Below are positions 1-6,253 of a stretch of DNA of 9,383 bases, piece by piece. Below the pieces are notes generated by a model, which was not told the origin of the DNA, made no database searches, and worked only from the letters and a program-made list of their open reading frames with translations. Position 1 is the first letter of the stretch. The number at the start of each line of letters is the position of its first letter. Both the position numbers and the translations under genes were made by a program. The stretch comes from Mycobacterium sp. (GTDB lineage: Bacteria; Actinomycetota; Actinomycetes; Mycobacteriales; Mycobacteriaceae), in NCBI GenBank assembly GCA_023264755.1, contig JAHFVB010000060.1:1-9383 (forward strand). Direction: 5' to 3'.

Positions 1-1
1 G

Positions 2-937
2 ATCAACCGGTGGCCACTACCCGAGTCCGGTGTGCGCAGCGGCATGGAACCGGCCGACCTGGACGCGGCCGGACAGCCGGAGGAGCCCCGCTCCGTAGAC
101 CGCGCCATCCCGTTTCAGATCTCCGCGGCCGCCGCACGGTCCGTCCAGGACAACGGCGGCATCCGCAGCGCCCCCACGCTGCTCAACCTCCTGCAGCAGG
201 CCACCGCGGTCGCCGACCGCACCGAGCTCATCACTCCGATCGGTGAACCCGCCGCCCCGGAGGACGTCCGGCGCGGCGTCGTCGACCCCGACCAGCAGGC
301 CCGTAGGCGCAAGGGTTGGTTGATCGGCCTGTCCGTCGGTGGCGCAATCCTGGTCGTCGTCCTGGTGGTCTTGGCGTCGGTGCTCAGCGACATCTTCGGC
401 GACGTCGGCGGGACACTCGACAAGGACAATCTGGGGCTCAACTCGCCGTCGGGCAGCAGCTCGACGGCCAGCTCGAGCGCCAACTCCAATACGGTGAAAC
501 CCGTCAAGGCCGTGGTGTTCTCGCCCGGTGGCGAGGCGGACAACCCGGACCAGGCCGCCCAAGCGATCGACGGCAACCCTGCGACGGCCTGGCAAACCGA
601 TACCTACAGCGATCCCGTCCCCTTCCCCGGCTTCAAGAACGGGGTGGGGCTGCTCCTGCAGTTGCCGCAGCCGACGTCGCTGGCCTCGGTATCGCTCAGC
701 CTCAACAGCACCGGCACGTCCATCCAGCTGCGCTCCGCTCAGTCGGCCACTCCGGCGACGCTCGACGACACCACCGCGTTGACCCAGCCGGCCCCCATGA
801 AGCCCGGGCTCAACACCATCACCCTCGACAACGCGCCGCCCACGTCGTACCTGCTGGTGTGGATCACCACGCTGGGCACCGTCGACGGCAGGAGCGAGAC
901 CGCGATCTCCGACATCACGCTCAAGCCCACGTCCTAA
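2..937 (+). CDS. murJ: MurJ/MviN lipid II flippase, C-terminal extension (5' end cut off by window)
   Basis: Partial gene: the frame is open from base 2 and gives 311 residues. None of the MurJ membrane core is visible. The visible part starts in a proline-rich stretch, followed by a helical segment (DRAIPFQISAAAARSVQ) that resembles the end of the pseudokinase domain of mycobacterial MviN (Rv3910). A basic stop-transfer run (RRRK) and one strong membrane span lie at about nt 314-385. A Ser/Thr-rich linker follows, then an outer domain of about 140 residues. Its motif (AIDGNPATAWQTDTY) looks like an F5/8-type C, galactose-binding-like fold. In mycobacteria, as known, MurJ flips the peptidoglycan precursor lipid II, and its pseudokinase domain, phosphorylated by PknB, recruits FhaA. 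Identity rests on these motifs plus position directly before sigM. What the outer domain binds is unknown. An internal ATG/GTG start near nt 32 is only a truncation artefact. Confidence 0.88.
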   Translation: MNRWPLPESGVRSGMEPADLDAAGQPEEPRSVDRAIPFQISAAAARSVQDNGGIRSAPTLLNLLQQATAVADRTELITPIGEPAAPEDVRRGVVDPDQQARRRKGWLIGLSVGGAILVVVLVVLASVLSDIFGDVGGTLDKDNLGLNSPSGSSSTASSSANSNTVKPVKAVVFSPGGEADNPDQAAQAIDGNPATAWQTDTYSDPVPFPGFKNGVGLLLQLPQPTSLASVSLSLNSTGTSIQLRSAQSATPATLDDTTALTQPAPMKPGLNTITLDNAPPTSYLLVWITTLGTVDGRSETAISDITLKPTS

Positions 938-963
938 GCCGACGTAGCGCCCGGTCCCCAGGC

Positions 964-986
964 CGGCGGGAGCTGTCTCGCCGCCG
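964..986 (+). terminator. Hairpin after murJ, possible terminator
   Basis: CGGCGGGAG pairs with CTCGCCGCCG around a CTGT loop, giving 9 base pairs with one bulged G. It begins 27 nt after the murJ stop. A second small hairpin (CAGGT at 993-997, ACCTG at 1004-1008) follows. There is no U-run, which is common for mycobacterial hairpin terminators, so termination is an inference from structure and position between two genes. Confidence 0.4.
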
Positions 987-1035
987 TCATCGCAGGTCAG
1001 CGCACCTGTGATGGTGGGCGTCGAAAATTGGTGCC

Positions 1036-1063
1036 TTGATGGTTGCTGTGAACTCATTATCGT
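1036..1063 (+). promoter_or_regulatory. Possible sigM promoter giving a leaderless mRNA
   Basis: TTGATG at 1036-1041 resembles a -35 element and TATCGT at 1058-1063 fits the mycobacterial -10 rule TANNNT, with a 16-nt spacer. Transcription would start near 1070, the first base of the sigM GTG. No Shine-Dalgarno sequence is visible before that GTG, which fits a leaderless message. This is a pattern match only. I found no clear ECF-type (GGAA...CGT) promoter here that would show SigM self-control. Confidence 0.4.
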
Positions 1064-1069
1064 TCGGCT

Positions 1070-1660
1070 GTGGGAAGCAATCGGGGGCACGCCTATCCAG
1101 AACACTCGGACGAGGAGTTGCTGCGGGCGCACGTCGCGGGTGACCGCTACGCCTTCGAAGCCCTGTTCCACCGGCACCACCGGCAGCTGTTCCGGCTGGC
1201 GCACGTCACCAGCCGCAACCGCGATGACGCCGCCGACGCCCTCCAGGAGGCGATGTTGTCGGCGCATCGCAACGCACCGACGTTCCGCCGCGACGCGTCG
1301 GTGAGCAGCTGGCTGTACCGAATCGTCGTCAACGCATGTCTAGATCGATTGCGCCGCAACAAAAGTCACCCCACCTCGGCGCTAGAGTACGCAGTCGCCG
1401 TTGGGAACGACCCGATATCGCACGTCGAAACCACGCTCGTCGTCGAGCGAGCGCTGATGCAACTACCGCTGGAGCAGCGGGCCGCGGTGGTGGCCGTCGA
1501 CATGCAGGGGTACTCGGTGGCCGAGGCCGCCCGGCTGCTCGGCATCCCCGAGGGCACGGTCAAGAGCCGTTGCTCGCGAGCGCGGGCCAAGCTTGCCAAG
1601 GCGTTGGAGTACCTTGGCCACGACACCGCCGCGGCTGACCGCCCGGGCGGAGCGGGGTGA
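1070..1660 (+). CDS. sigM: ECF RNA polymerase sigma factor SigM
   Basis: The product is a 196-residue alternative sigma factor of the extracytoplasmic function class, the usual length for SigM. Region 2 spans about residues 25-96, with core-binding helices (DDAADALQEAMLSAHR) and the -10-reading helix (VSSWLYRIVVNACLDRLRR). Region 4 spans about 128-178 and includes the helix-turn-helix AEAARLLGIPEGTVKSR that reads the -35. The segment VVAVDMQGYS is highly typical of mycobacterial SigM (Rv3911). GTG at 1070 is chosen because the frame is closed by TGA at 1049 and region 2 would lose its N-terminal helix with a later start. The start has no visible Shine-Dalgarno sequence. The neighbour rsmA, 24 nt downstream, encodes its anti-sigma factor. 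In M. tuberculosis, SigM is known to raise expression of some ESX proteins and of non-ribosomal peptide synthesis genes. Confidence 0.93.
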   Translation: MGSNRGHAYPEHSDEELLRAHVAGDRYAFEALFHRHHRQLFRLAHVTSRNRDDAADALQEAMLSAHRNAPTFRRDASVSSWLYRIVVNACLDRLRRNKSHPTSALEYAVAVGNDPISHVETTLVVERALMQLPLEQRAAVVAVDMQGYSVAEAARLLGIPEGTVKSRCSRARAKLAKALEYLGHDTAAADRPGGAG

Positions 1661-1673
1661 GCCTGTTCGATTC

Positions 1674-1680
1674 AGGAGGA
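1674..1680 (+). promoter_or_regulatory. Ribosome binding site of rsmA
   Basis: AGGAGGA lies 4 nt before the GTG at 1685. It is one of the strongest Shine-Dalgarno sequences in the window and fixes the rsmA start. The contrast with sigM, which has none, suggests the anti-sigma factor is translated efficiently from the shared message. Confidence 0.75.
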
Positions 1681-1684
1681 GACG

Positions 1685-2452
1685 GTGGACGGCGGCGCTG
1701 GCGATCCCGCGGAAACGCGCGGGCCGGCTTTCGATTCCGAGGCGCCGATCACCGTCGAGGTGCTCGCCGACCTACAGGCCGGCCTGCTCGACGACGACAC
1801 GGCCGCACAGGTACGCAAGCGGGTGCGTGGTGATGAGGGACTGGCCCGCCAACTCGCCGCGCTCAATCAGGTGCGGCGCGACTTGGCGCTACTGAACGAC
1901 GACGCCGCCTCGGCCCCCGAGGTGTCCCCCGCAGTCACCGAACGCGTCCTCGCCTCGTTGCGGGCCGCTGATCACACCGAAACCGCCAGGCCCGGCCACG
2001 CCGCCCGCGGGGCGCGGCTGGGGGCTCGGGGCGTCGCCGCCACCGTCGGCGTGCTGGCCGCCATCGCCGCCGCAGGAGTCGGCACCGCGATGCTGCTTCA
2101 TCCGGCGGGGCCCACCCACGCGGACCAACCCACCGCCGAGAAGCTCACCGTCGCGCAACCGTCGAGCCGCTTCCCGCTATCCGAGCCGGAGTTGGTGGCT
2201 CTGCTCGGCGCACCGGCCGAGCTCGGGCCGCTGGCCGATCCGCAGCGCCGAAGCTCCTGCCTCGCCGGGTTGGGTTATTCGGCGACGACGCAGGTGCTGG
2301 GTGGGGAGCAGCTGCGCGCCGGCGGCCAATCGATGGTGGTGCTGCTGGTCCCGGCCGGCCCGCCCAAGGCCGTGAAGGCGCTGGTGGTGCGACCCAATTG
2401 CAGTTCGGCCGACACCGGGCTACTGGCCGACACCGCGCTCAACCGGCCCTGA
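1685..2452 (+). CDS. rsmA: Anti-sigma-M factor RsmA, single-pass membrane protein
   Basis: The product has 255 residues. The cytoplasmic part (about 20-95) has the helical pattern of ECF anti-sigma domains (VEVLADLQAGLLDDDTAAQV, then RVRGDEGLARQLAALNQVR). It lacks the His and Cys residues of the zinc-binding ZAS form. An Ala/Arg-rich stretch leads to one membrane span at about 117-138, and the remaining 117 residues should lie outside the membrane. That outer part has the only two cysteines, Cys192 and Cys239, which could form a disulfide. Known for the family: Rv3912 binds and silences SigM, and such factors are released by regulated cleavage. Location right after sigM supports the call. The gene symbol rsmA here means regulator of SigM and is unrelated to the rRNA methylase RsmA/KsgA. 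The stimulus that releases SigM cannot be read from the sequence. Confidence 0.85.
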   Translation: MDGGAGDPAETRGPAFDSEAPITVEVLADLQAGLLDDDTAAQVRKRVRGDEGLARQLAALNQVRRDLALLNDDAASAPEVSPAVTERVLASLRAADHTETARPGHAARGARLGARGVAATVGVLAAIAAAGVGTAMLLHPAGPTHADQPTAEKLTVAQPSSRFPLSEPELVALLGAPAELGPLADPQRRSSCLAGLGYSATTQVLGGEQLRAGGQSMVVLLVPAGPPKAVKALVVRPNCSSADTGLLADTALNRP

Positions 2453-2511
2453 CGTCCCCCGCCCTCGCTCTCGGCCCGCCGCGACCGACCGGCGGCACTC
2501 CCACCATCGCG

Positions 2512-2544
2512 CCCCGCCGGCCCGCACCATGCCGCCCGGCGGGG
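2512..2544 (+). terminator. Strong GC hairpin after rsmA
   Basis: CCCCGCCGG (2512-2520) pairs perfectly with CCGGCGGGG (2536-2544), 9 base pairs of G-C. The 15-nt loop can add a small inner stem (GCA/TGC). It lies 60 nt after the rsmA stop. A weaker hairpin (CCGCCG 2476-2481 with CGGCGG 2490-2495) precedes it. No U-run follows, so this is a probable rather than certain end of the sigM-rsmA transcript. Its 3' arm overlaps the -35 of the trxB promoter. Confidence 0.5.
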
Positions 2545-2568
2545 AACACGTCCGCCTACGCTGGTGTT
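2542..2568 (+). promoter_or_regulatory. SigH/SigE-type promoter of trxB-trxC
   Basis: GGGAACA at 2542-2548 and tGTT at 2565-2568 are separated by 16 nt. This fits the known mycobacterial SigH consensus (GGAAC/T A, 16-18 nt, GTT), which SigE promoters also resemble. The start would be near 2575, leaving a leader of about 29 nt with a short AAAGG ribosome site at 2594-2598. In M. tuberculosis trxB2-trxC is known to be induced by SigH under oxidative and heat stress, so the match is expected biologically. Confidence 0.65.
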
Positions 2569-2603
2569 ATTAGCGTGCCGACGCGAAAGGCAGAAAGGCA
2601 GAC

Positions 2604-3551
2604 ATGACTAGCTCATCGTCGTCCACCCCCGAGCTTCACGACGTGATCATCATCGGGTCGGGGCCGGCCGGTTACACGGCAGCGGTCTATGCCGCTCGCG
2701 CTCAACTCAAGCCGTTGGTCTTCGAAGGCGTGCAATTCGGTGGCGCCTTGATGACCACCACCGAGGTGGAGAACTACCCCGGCTTCCGCAACGGCATCAC
2801 CGGCCCCGAACTCATGGACGAGATGCGGGAGCAGGCCCTGCGGTTCGGCGCCGACCTCCGCATGGAAGACGTCGACGAGGTCTCCCTGGACGGACCCGTG
2901 AAGAGCGTCACCGTCGGCGACGAGACCCATCGGGCCCGTGCGGTGATCCTCGCGATGGGCGCGGCCGCCAGGCACCTCGGCGTCCCCGGTGAGGACGCAC
3001 TGCTCGGCATGGGCGTCAGCACCTGTGCGACGTGTGACGGGTTCTTCTTCCGCGACCAGGAGATCGCCGTGGTCGGTGGCGGTGACTCCGCGATGGAAGA
3101 GGCCATCTTCCTGACCAAGTTCGCCAGCCACGTCACCCTGATCCACCGGCGCGAAGAGTTCCGGGCCTCCAAGATCATGCTCGAGCGGGCCCGCGCGAAC
3201 GACAAGATCACCTTCCTGCTGAACACCGAGGTGGCCTCGATCGAGGGCGAGCCGAAGGTGAGCGGGTTGCGGCTGCGCGATCGGCTCACCGGCGAGGAGT
3301 CCAAGCTTGCCGTGACCGGCGTCTTCGTCGCGATCGGGCACGATCCCCGCTCGGCGCTGGTGAAGGGACAGATTGCACTCGACGACGAGGGTTACGTCGC
3401 CGTGCAGGGCCGCAGCACCGCGACGTCGGTGGACGGCGTCTTCGCCGCGGGCGATCTGGTGGACCACACGTACCGCCAGGCCATTACCGCCGCGGGCAGC
3501 GGTTGTGCCGCGGCCATCGACGTCGAGCGCTGGCTTTCCGAGCACGAATGA
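2604..3551 (+). CDS. trxB: Thioredoxin-disulfide reductase (NADPH, FAD)
   Basis: The 315-residue product is full length for a bacterial low-molecular-weight thioredoxin reductase. It moves electrons from NADPH through FAD to thioredoxin in the cytoplasm. Visible motifs in order: FAD dinucleotide-binding GSGPAG at 18-23; redox-active CATC (Cys141, Cys144) followed by Asp145; NADPH-binding GGGDSA at 158-163; the [10 protein letters not shown] segment at 181-190 that contacts the NADPH phosphate; and the second FAD motif GVFAAGD at 278-284. The Ser-rich N-terminus (MTSSSSST) is a short extra tail. ATG 2604 follows AAAGG with 5 nt spacing. The partner gene trxC begins 42 nt downstream, so the two are almost surely co-transcribed. 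This is the trxB2 (Rv3913) counterpart by position. No oddities seen. Confidence 0.97.
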   Translation: MTSSSSSTPELHDVIIIGSGPAGYTAAVYAARAQLKPLVFEGVQFGGALMTTTEVENYPGFRNGITGPELMDEMREQALRFGADLRMEDVDEVSLDGPVKSVTVGDETHRARAVILAMGAAARHLGVPGEDALLGMGVSTCATCDGFFFRDQEIAVVGGGDSAMEEAIFLTKFASHVTLIHRREEFRASKIMLERARANDKITFLLNTEVASIEGEPKVSGLRLRDRLTGEESKLAVTGVFVAIGHDPRSALVKGQIALDDEGYVAVQGRSTATSVDGVFAAGDLVDHTYRQAITAAGSGCAAAIDVERWLSEHE

Positions 3552-3593
3552 CGACCCGCCCGTTCAGTTCGAACCCACGACAGGAGCAAACCC

Positions 3594-3926
3594 ATGAGTG
3601 ACAACCACGCGACCGTCACCGTTACCGACGATTCCTTCTCCGACGACGTGCTCTCCAGCTCGACTCCGGTGCTGGTGGACTTCTGGGCCACCTGGTGCGG
3701 ACCGTGCAAGATGGTCGCCCCGGTGCTCGAGGAGATCGCCACCGAGAAGGCGGGCTCGCTGACGGTGGCCAAGCTCGACGTGGACTCCAACCCGGCGACT
3801 GCCCGCGACTTTCAGGTCGTGTCAATTCCGACGCTGATCTTGTTCAAGGACGGCAAGCCGGTGACTCGCATCGTCGGGGCGAAGGGTAAGGCGGCGCTGC
3901 TGCGCGAGCTCGCTGACCACGTATAA
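3594..3926 (+). CDS. trxC: Thioredoxin
   Basis: The 110-residue product is a classical thioredoxin, the general protein disulfide reductant of the cytoplasm and the substrate of the upstream TrxB. The active site WCGPC is at residues 34-38 within the usual DFWATWCGPCKM context. The cis-proline that shapes the substrate groove is Pro79 in SIPTLILFKDG, and the glycine turn IVGAKGK near the C-terminus is present. Length and all key residues are standard. ATG 3594 follows AGGAG (3582-3586) with 7 nt spacing. It corresponds to trxC (Rv3914), the main reducing thioredoxin that works with TrxB2 in M. tuberculosis. Control is probably through the promoter ahead of trxB. I see no strong terminator after it. 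Confidence 0.97.
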   Translation: MSDNHATVTVTDDSFSDDVLSSSTPVLVDFWATWCGPCKMVAPVLEEIATEKAGSLTVAKLDVDSNPATARDFQVVSIPTLILFKDGKPVTRIVGAKGKAALLRELADHV

Positions 3927-3993
3927 CGGCTCCACGAGCTTCCTGCCGGACCGCTGACGGGCCGAGCTGGCGTTTCCGCAATCACCGCGCCGT

Positions 3994-4022
3994 CTGCGAC
4001 AATGCTGGCTAGCTTGTATAGG
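3994..4022 (+). promoter_or_regulatory. Weak candidate promoter of cwlM
   Basis: In the 145-nt gap after trxC, CTGCGA (3994-3999) and TATAGG (4017-4022) are 17 nt apart and would start transcription about 43 nt before the cwlM ATG. Neither box is close to consensus and TATAGG lacks the final T of TANNNT. Read-through from trxC is equally possible. The rest of the gap shows only short, unconvincing hairpins. Confidence 0.28.
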
Positions 4023-4071
4023 CACTGTCAACGCCGCGCGCTCTTCGGCGCCGGTCACCGAGAGGCTGGTT

Positions 4072-5268
4072 ATGTCGATTCTGCGTCGCGGCGACCGCGG
4101 AAGCGCGGTCACCGAGATTCGGGCGGCACTGTCGGCGCTCGGGCTCATGGGCGAGCCCGACGCGGACTTGGTAACCGGTAGGCACGTCGCCCTCGACGTC
4201 TTCGACGACGAGCTGGACCGGGCGGTCCGCGCGTTTCAACAACATCGCGGTCTACTGGTCGACGGGGTCGTCGGCGAAGCCACTTCTCGCGCGCTGCGCG
4301 AGGCCTCCTATCGACTTGGGGCCCGCACCCTGGCGCACCAGTTCGGCGCGCCGATGTACGGCGACGACGTCGCGACGCTGCAAGCCCGCCTGCAAGACCT
4401 CGGCTTCTATACCGGCCTGGTCGACGGACACTTCGGCCTGCAGACCCACAACGGCCTGATGTCCTACCAGCGCGAGTACGGGCTCTATCCCGACGGCATC
4501 TGTGGCCCAGAAACGTTGCGGTCCTTGTACTTTCTCGGTTCGCGGGTGACCGGCGGTTCACTGCACGCGATCCGCGAAGAGGAGCTGGTTCGGCGTTCCG
4601 GACCACGCCTGTCGGGCAAGCGGGTCATCATCGATCCGGGCCTCGGCGGGGCCGACAGCGGCCTCATCGTCAACGGTCCGTCGGGTCCGATCAGCGAAGC
4701 AGACATGTTGTGGGACTTGGGCAGTCGGCTCGAGGGTCGGATGACCGCGATCGGCATGGAGACGTTCCTGTCCCGGCCCGTCGGTCGTAGTCCTTCCGAT
4801 GCCGAACGGGCCGAGACCGCCAATACGGTCGGCGCCGATCTGATGATCAGCCTGCGCTGCGGCAATCTGCCCGGCTCCGAGGCCAACGGCGTCGCGTCGT
4901 TCTACTTCGGCAACTCGCACGGTTCGGTGTCGACCATCGGCCGCAACCTGGCCGACTTCGTCCAGCGAGAGTTGGTTGCGCGCACCGGCTTACGTGATTG
5001 CCGCACCCACGGTCGCACCTGGGACCTGCTTCGGCTGACCCGGATGCCGACCGTTCAGGTCGACGTCGGGTACATCACCAATCTCCGTGATCGCGAGCTG
5101 CTGGTGTCCCCGCAGATCCGCGACTCGCTCGCCGAGGGCATCCTGGCCGCCGTGAAGCGGCTCTACCTGCTCGGCAAGAACGACCGCCCCACCGGCACGT
5201 TCACCTTCGCCGAGCTGCTCGCACACGAGCGGACGGTCGAGCAGGCCGGTCGCGCCGCGCAGGGCTAG
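4072..5268 (+). CDS. cwlM: CwlM, catalytically degenerate amidase-fold regulator of peptidoglycan synthesis
   Basis: The 398-residue product has no signal peptide. Two peptidoglycan-binding-1-type repeats lie at about 5-77 (FQQHRGLLVDGVVGEATSRAL) and 93-155 (GLVDGHFGLQTHNGLMSYQ, DGICGPETL). An N-acetylmuramoyl-L-alanine amidase (Amidase_3) fold follows at about 183-365. The zinc and catalytic residues are changed. The first ligand motif reads DPGLGGADSG (Leu191 where His is usual), the SxH motif reads SLRCGN (Arg262), and the catalytic Glu position is Asp331 (QVDVGYITN); the middle Glu209 remains. It should not be an active hydrolase. The tail GKNDRPTGTFTFAELL has Thr374/376/378. The equivalent Thr374 of M. 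smegmatis CwlM is, as published, phosphorylated by PknB, and the phosphoprotein activates MurA; other work links CwlM to MurJ and FhaA. The residue number agrees with ATG 4072, which has GAGAGG 6 nt upstream. murJ lies close by. Confidence 0.93.
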   Translation: MSILRRGDRGSAVTEIRAALSALGLMGEPDADLVTGRHVALDVFDDELDRAVRAFQQHRGLLVDGVVGEATSRALREASYRLGARTLAHQFGAPMYGDDVATLQARLQDLGFYTGLVDGHFGLQTHNGLMSYQREYGLYPDGICGPETLRSLYFLGSRVTGGSLHAIREEELVRRSGPRLSGKRVIIDPGLGGADSGLIVNGPSGPISEADMLWDLGSRLEGRMTAIGMETFLSRPVGRSPSDAERAETANTVGADLMISLRCGNLPGSEANGVASFYFGNSHGSVSTIGRNLADFVQRELVARTGLRDCRTHGRTWDLLRLTRMPTVQVDVGYITNLRDRELLVSPQIRDSLAEGILAAVKRLYLLGKNDRPTGTFTFAELLAHERTVEQAGRAAQG

Positions 5269-5283
5269 CCGCTTCAGCGGTAG
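5265..5283. terminator. Shared hairpin between convergent cwlM and the GNAT-like gene
   Basis: CTA and CCGC (5265-5272, with the G at 5268 bulged) pair with GCGG and TAG (5277-5283) around a TTCA loop. The hairpin contains the cwlM stop codon (5266-5268) and the stop codon of the opposing gene (TCA, 5274-5276). With only 5 nt between the genes it may act as a two-way terminator. It is short and lacks U-runs. Confidence 0.35.
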
Positions 5284-6026
5284 GGCGTGGCCCCCGCCCC
5301 CACCGGTTGTTCCAACTGCGCGGTCGCCAGCAGTCGTTCCAGCGCCGCCTCGACACCGGCCTTCCAACCCAAGCCCTGTTCGAGTTCCAGGCGCAACCGG
5401 GGAAAGTACCGATGTGGCGAGACGACGGTGAAGCCACCGTCGATCAGGAAGTCCGCGTCGATGACACACTGCTCCACCGAGCAGTCCCCGAGGGCCAGGA
5501 CGGCGGGGCGCAGTTCCTCCGGCACCGCCTGCGGATCGGATAGTTCGGCGGCTTCGGCGGTACGGCCGAAGGCTTCGAGCGCCCGCACACCGCGCCGAAC
5601 CAAGTCCCCGACGACCGACGTCATCAAGTGGCGAGCCAACCCGTCGACGTCCGACTCCACGCCCATGGACGTCAGCAGGACGGCATCGGCACTGACCGGT
5701 CCGGTGGGAAACAACTGGGCGCGCGGCACGGCGCGCGGCGGGGCGTAGAACGCGTAACCCAGGCAAGGGGCGTCGTCGTCGGCGGCAGCGGTGAGCGCGT
5801 CATCGCCGGGGCCGCACTCGACGGCGACCTGACCGCAGGAGCCCCACTCCAACATGACCATCGAGAGCCAGGCTTCCTTCTCGAACTCTGGGTCGGCCAA
5901 GTGTTCCTGCTTGTCCCCGGGGCCTTGGAGCGTCGACGGGTCGAGCTCCCAGAACACACAGCGACGAGCGTGCTTGGGCAGCTGCTCGAACGCTTCGAGT
6001 CGGAGCGGCGTGATTCGTGCGGACAC
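5274..6026 (-). CDS. GNAT-like acetyltransferase family protein of unknown substrate (Rv3916c-like)
   Basis: The 250-residue soluble protein has no signal peptide or membrane span. Its middle (about 87-154) follows the GNAT pattern: a strand CLGYAFYAPP, then DAVLLTSMGVE, then GLARHLMTSVVGDLVRRGVRALEAFG, where the acyl-CoA-binding loop and helix would be. The C-terminal FLIDGGFTVVSPHRYFPRLRLEL is also typical of actinobacterial GNAT-like proteins. The N-terminal HARRCVFWELDP is a recognisable conserved motif. There are six cysteines (23, 64, 71, 88, 182, 187). GTG at 6026-6024 is preceded by AGGAAGG (complement of 6030-6036), which fixes the start. It lies in the position of Rv3916c in M. tuberculosis, tail to tail with cwlM and downstream of parB with a 227-nt gap. 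The family match is probable; substrate and role are unknown to me. Confidence 0.8.
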   Translation of the reverse strand: MSARITPLRLEAFEQLPKHARRCVFWELDPSTLQGPGDKQEHLADPEFEKEAWLSMVMLEWGSCGQVAVECGPGDDALTAAADDDAPCLGYAFYAPPRAVPRAQLFPTGPVSADAVLLTSMGVESDVDGLARHLMTSVVGDLVRRGVRALEAFGRTAEAAELSDPQAVPEELRPAVLALGDCSVEQCVIDADFLIDGGFTVVSPHRYFPRLRLELEQGLGWKAGVEAALERLLATAQLEQPVGAGATPYR

Positions 6027-6090
6027 TAGCCTTCCTGGTTCTCGGTCGGTGCTGTCGACGGCAACCCCTCAAGGATAGGAGAGCTGGTGG

Positions 6091-6119
6091 CGGTCGGCCT
6101 CACTTCGGCCGGCCGACCG
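6091..6119 (-). terminator. Hairpin downstream of parB, likely end of the par operon
   Basis: CGGTCGGCC (6091-6099) pairs perfectly with GGCCGACCG (6111-6119) across an 11-nt loop, a 9-bp stem. It lies about 135 nt beyond the parB stop in the direction of parB transcription, and upstream of the GNAT-like gene. No U-run follows on the - strand, so function as a terminator is inferred from strength and place. Confidence 0.42.
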
Positions 6120-6221
6120 GTCCGCGCGCTCACTGCCACCCCATGCTTAGCCCAATTCTGTTGGTGCACATGACCTTTCCTCGTCGAGCGCGCCGCCGCA
6201 ACCGCAGTGCAGCACTTTCGT

Positions 6222-6241
6222 GTCACAGTGACGTAATTACG
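6222..6241. repeat. Two adjoining palindromes just after parB
   Basis: GTCACAGTGAC (6222-6232) is an inverted repeat with a one-base centre. The next palindrome, CGTAATTACG (6232-6241), is perfect and shares one base with it. They begin 12 nt past the parB stop codon. They may be a protein-binding site or part of the transcript end. They do not match parS, and I cannot assign a binding factor. Confidence 0.5.
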
Positions 6242-6253
6242 CGGTGTGGTGGG

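Larger units (their letters stand above)
6027..6253 (-). other. Spacer between parB and the GNAT-like gene
   Basis: This 227-nt stretch has no supported gene. Next to the GNAT-like gene it holds the ribosome site AGGAAGG and, on the - strand, TATCCT (complement of 6072-6077), which fits TANNNT as a weak -10 without a clear -35. In its middle is a strong hairpin (6091-6119), and beside the parB stop are two adjoining palindromes (6222-6241), both listed separately. Confidence 0.6.

Noticed and set aside
17..1267. A 416-codon open frame on the - strand across murJ and the start of sigM
   Set aside because: It is antisense to two well-supported genes, has the Arg/Gly/Val-rich low-information composition of GC-rich shadow frames, and shows no recognisable domain.
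2613..3545. A 310-codon open frame on the - strand opposite trxB
   Set aside because: It mirrors trxB almost base for base. Long antisense frames are common opposite high-GC genes, and no motif supports it.
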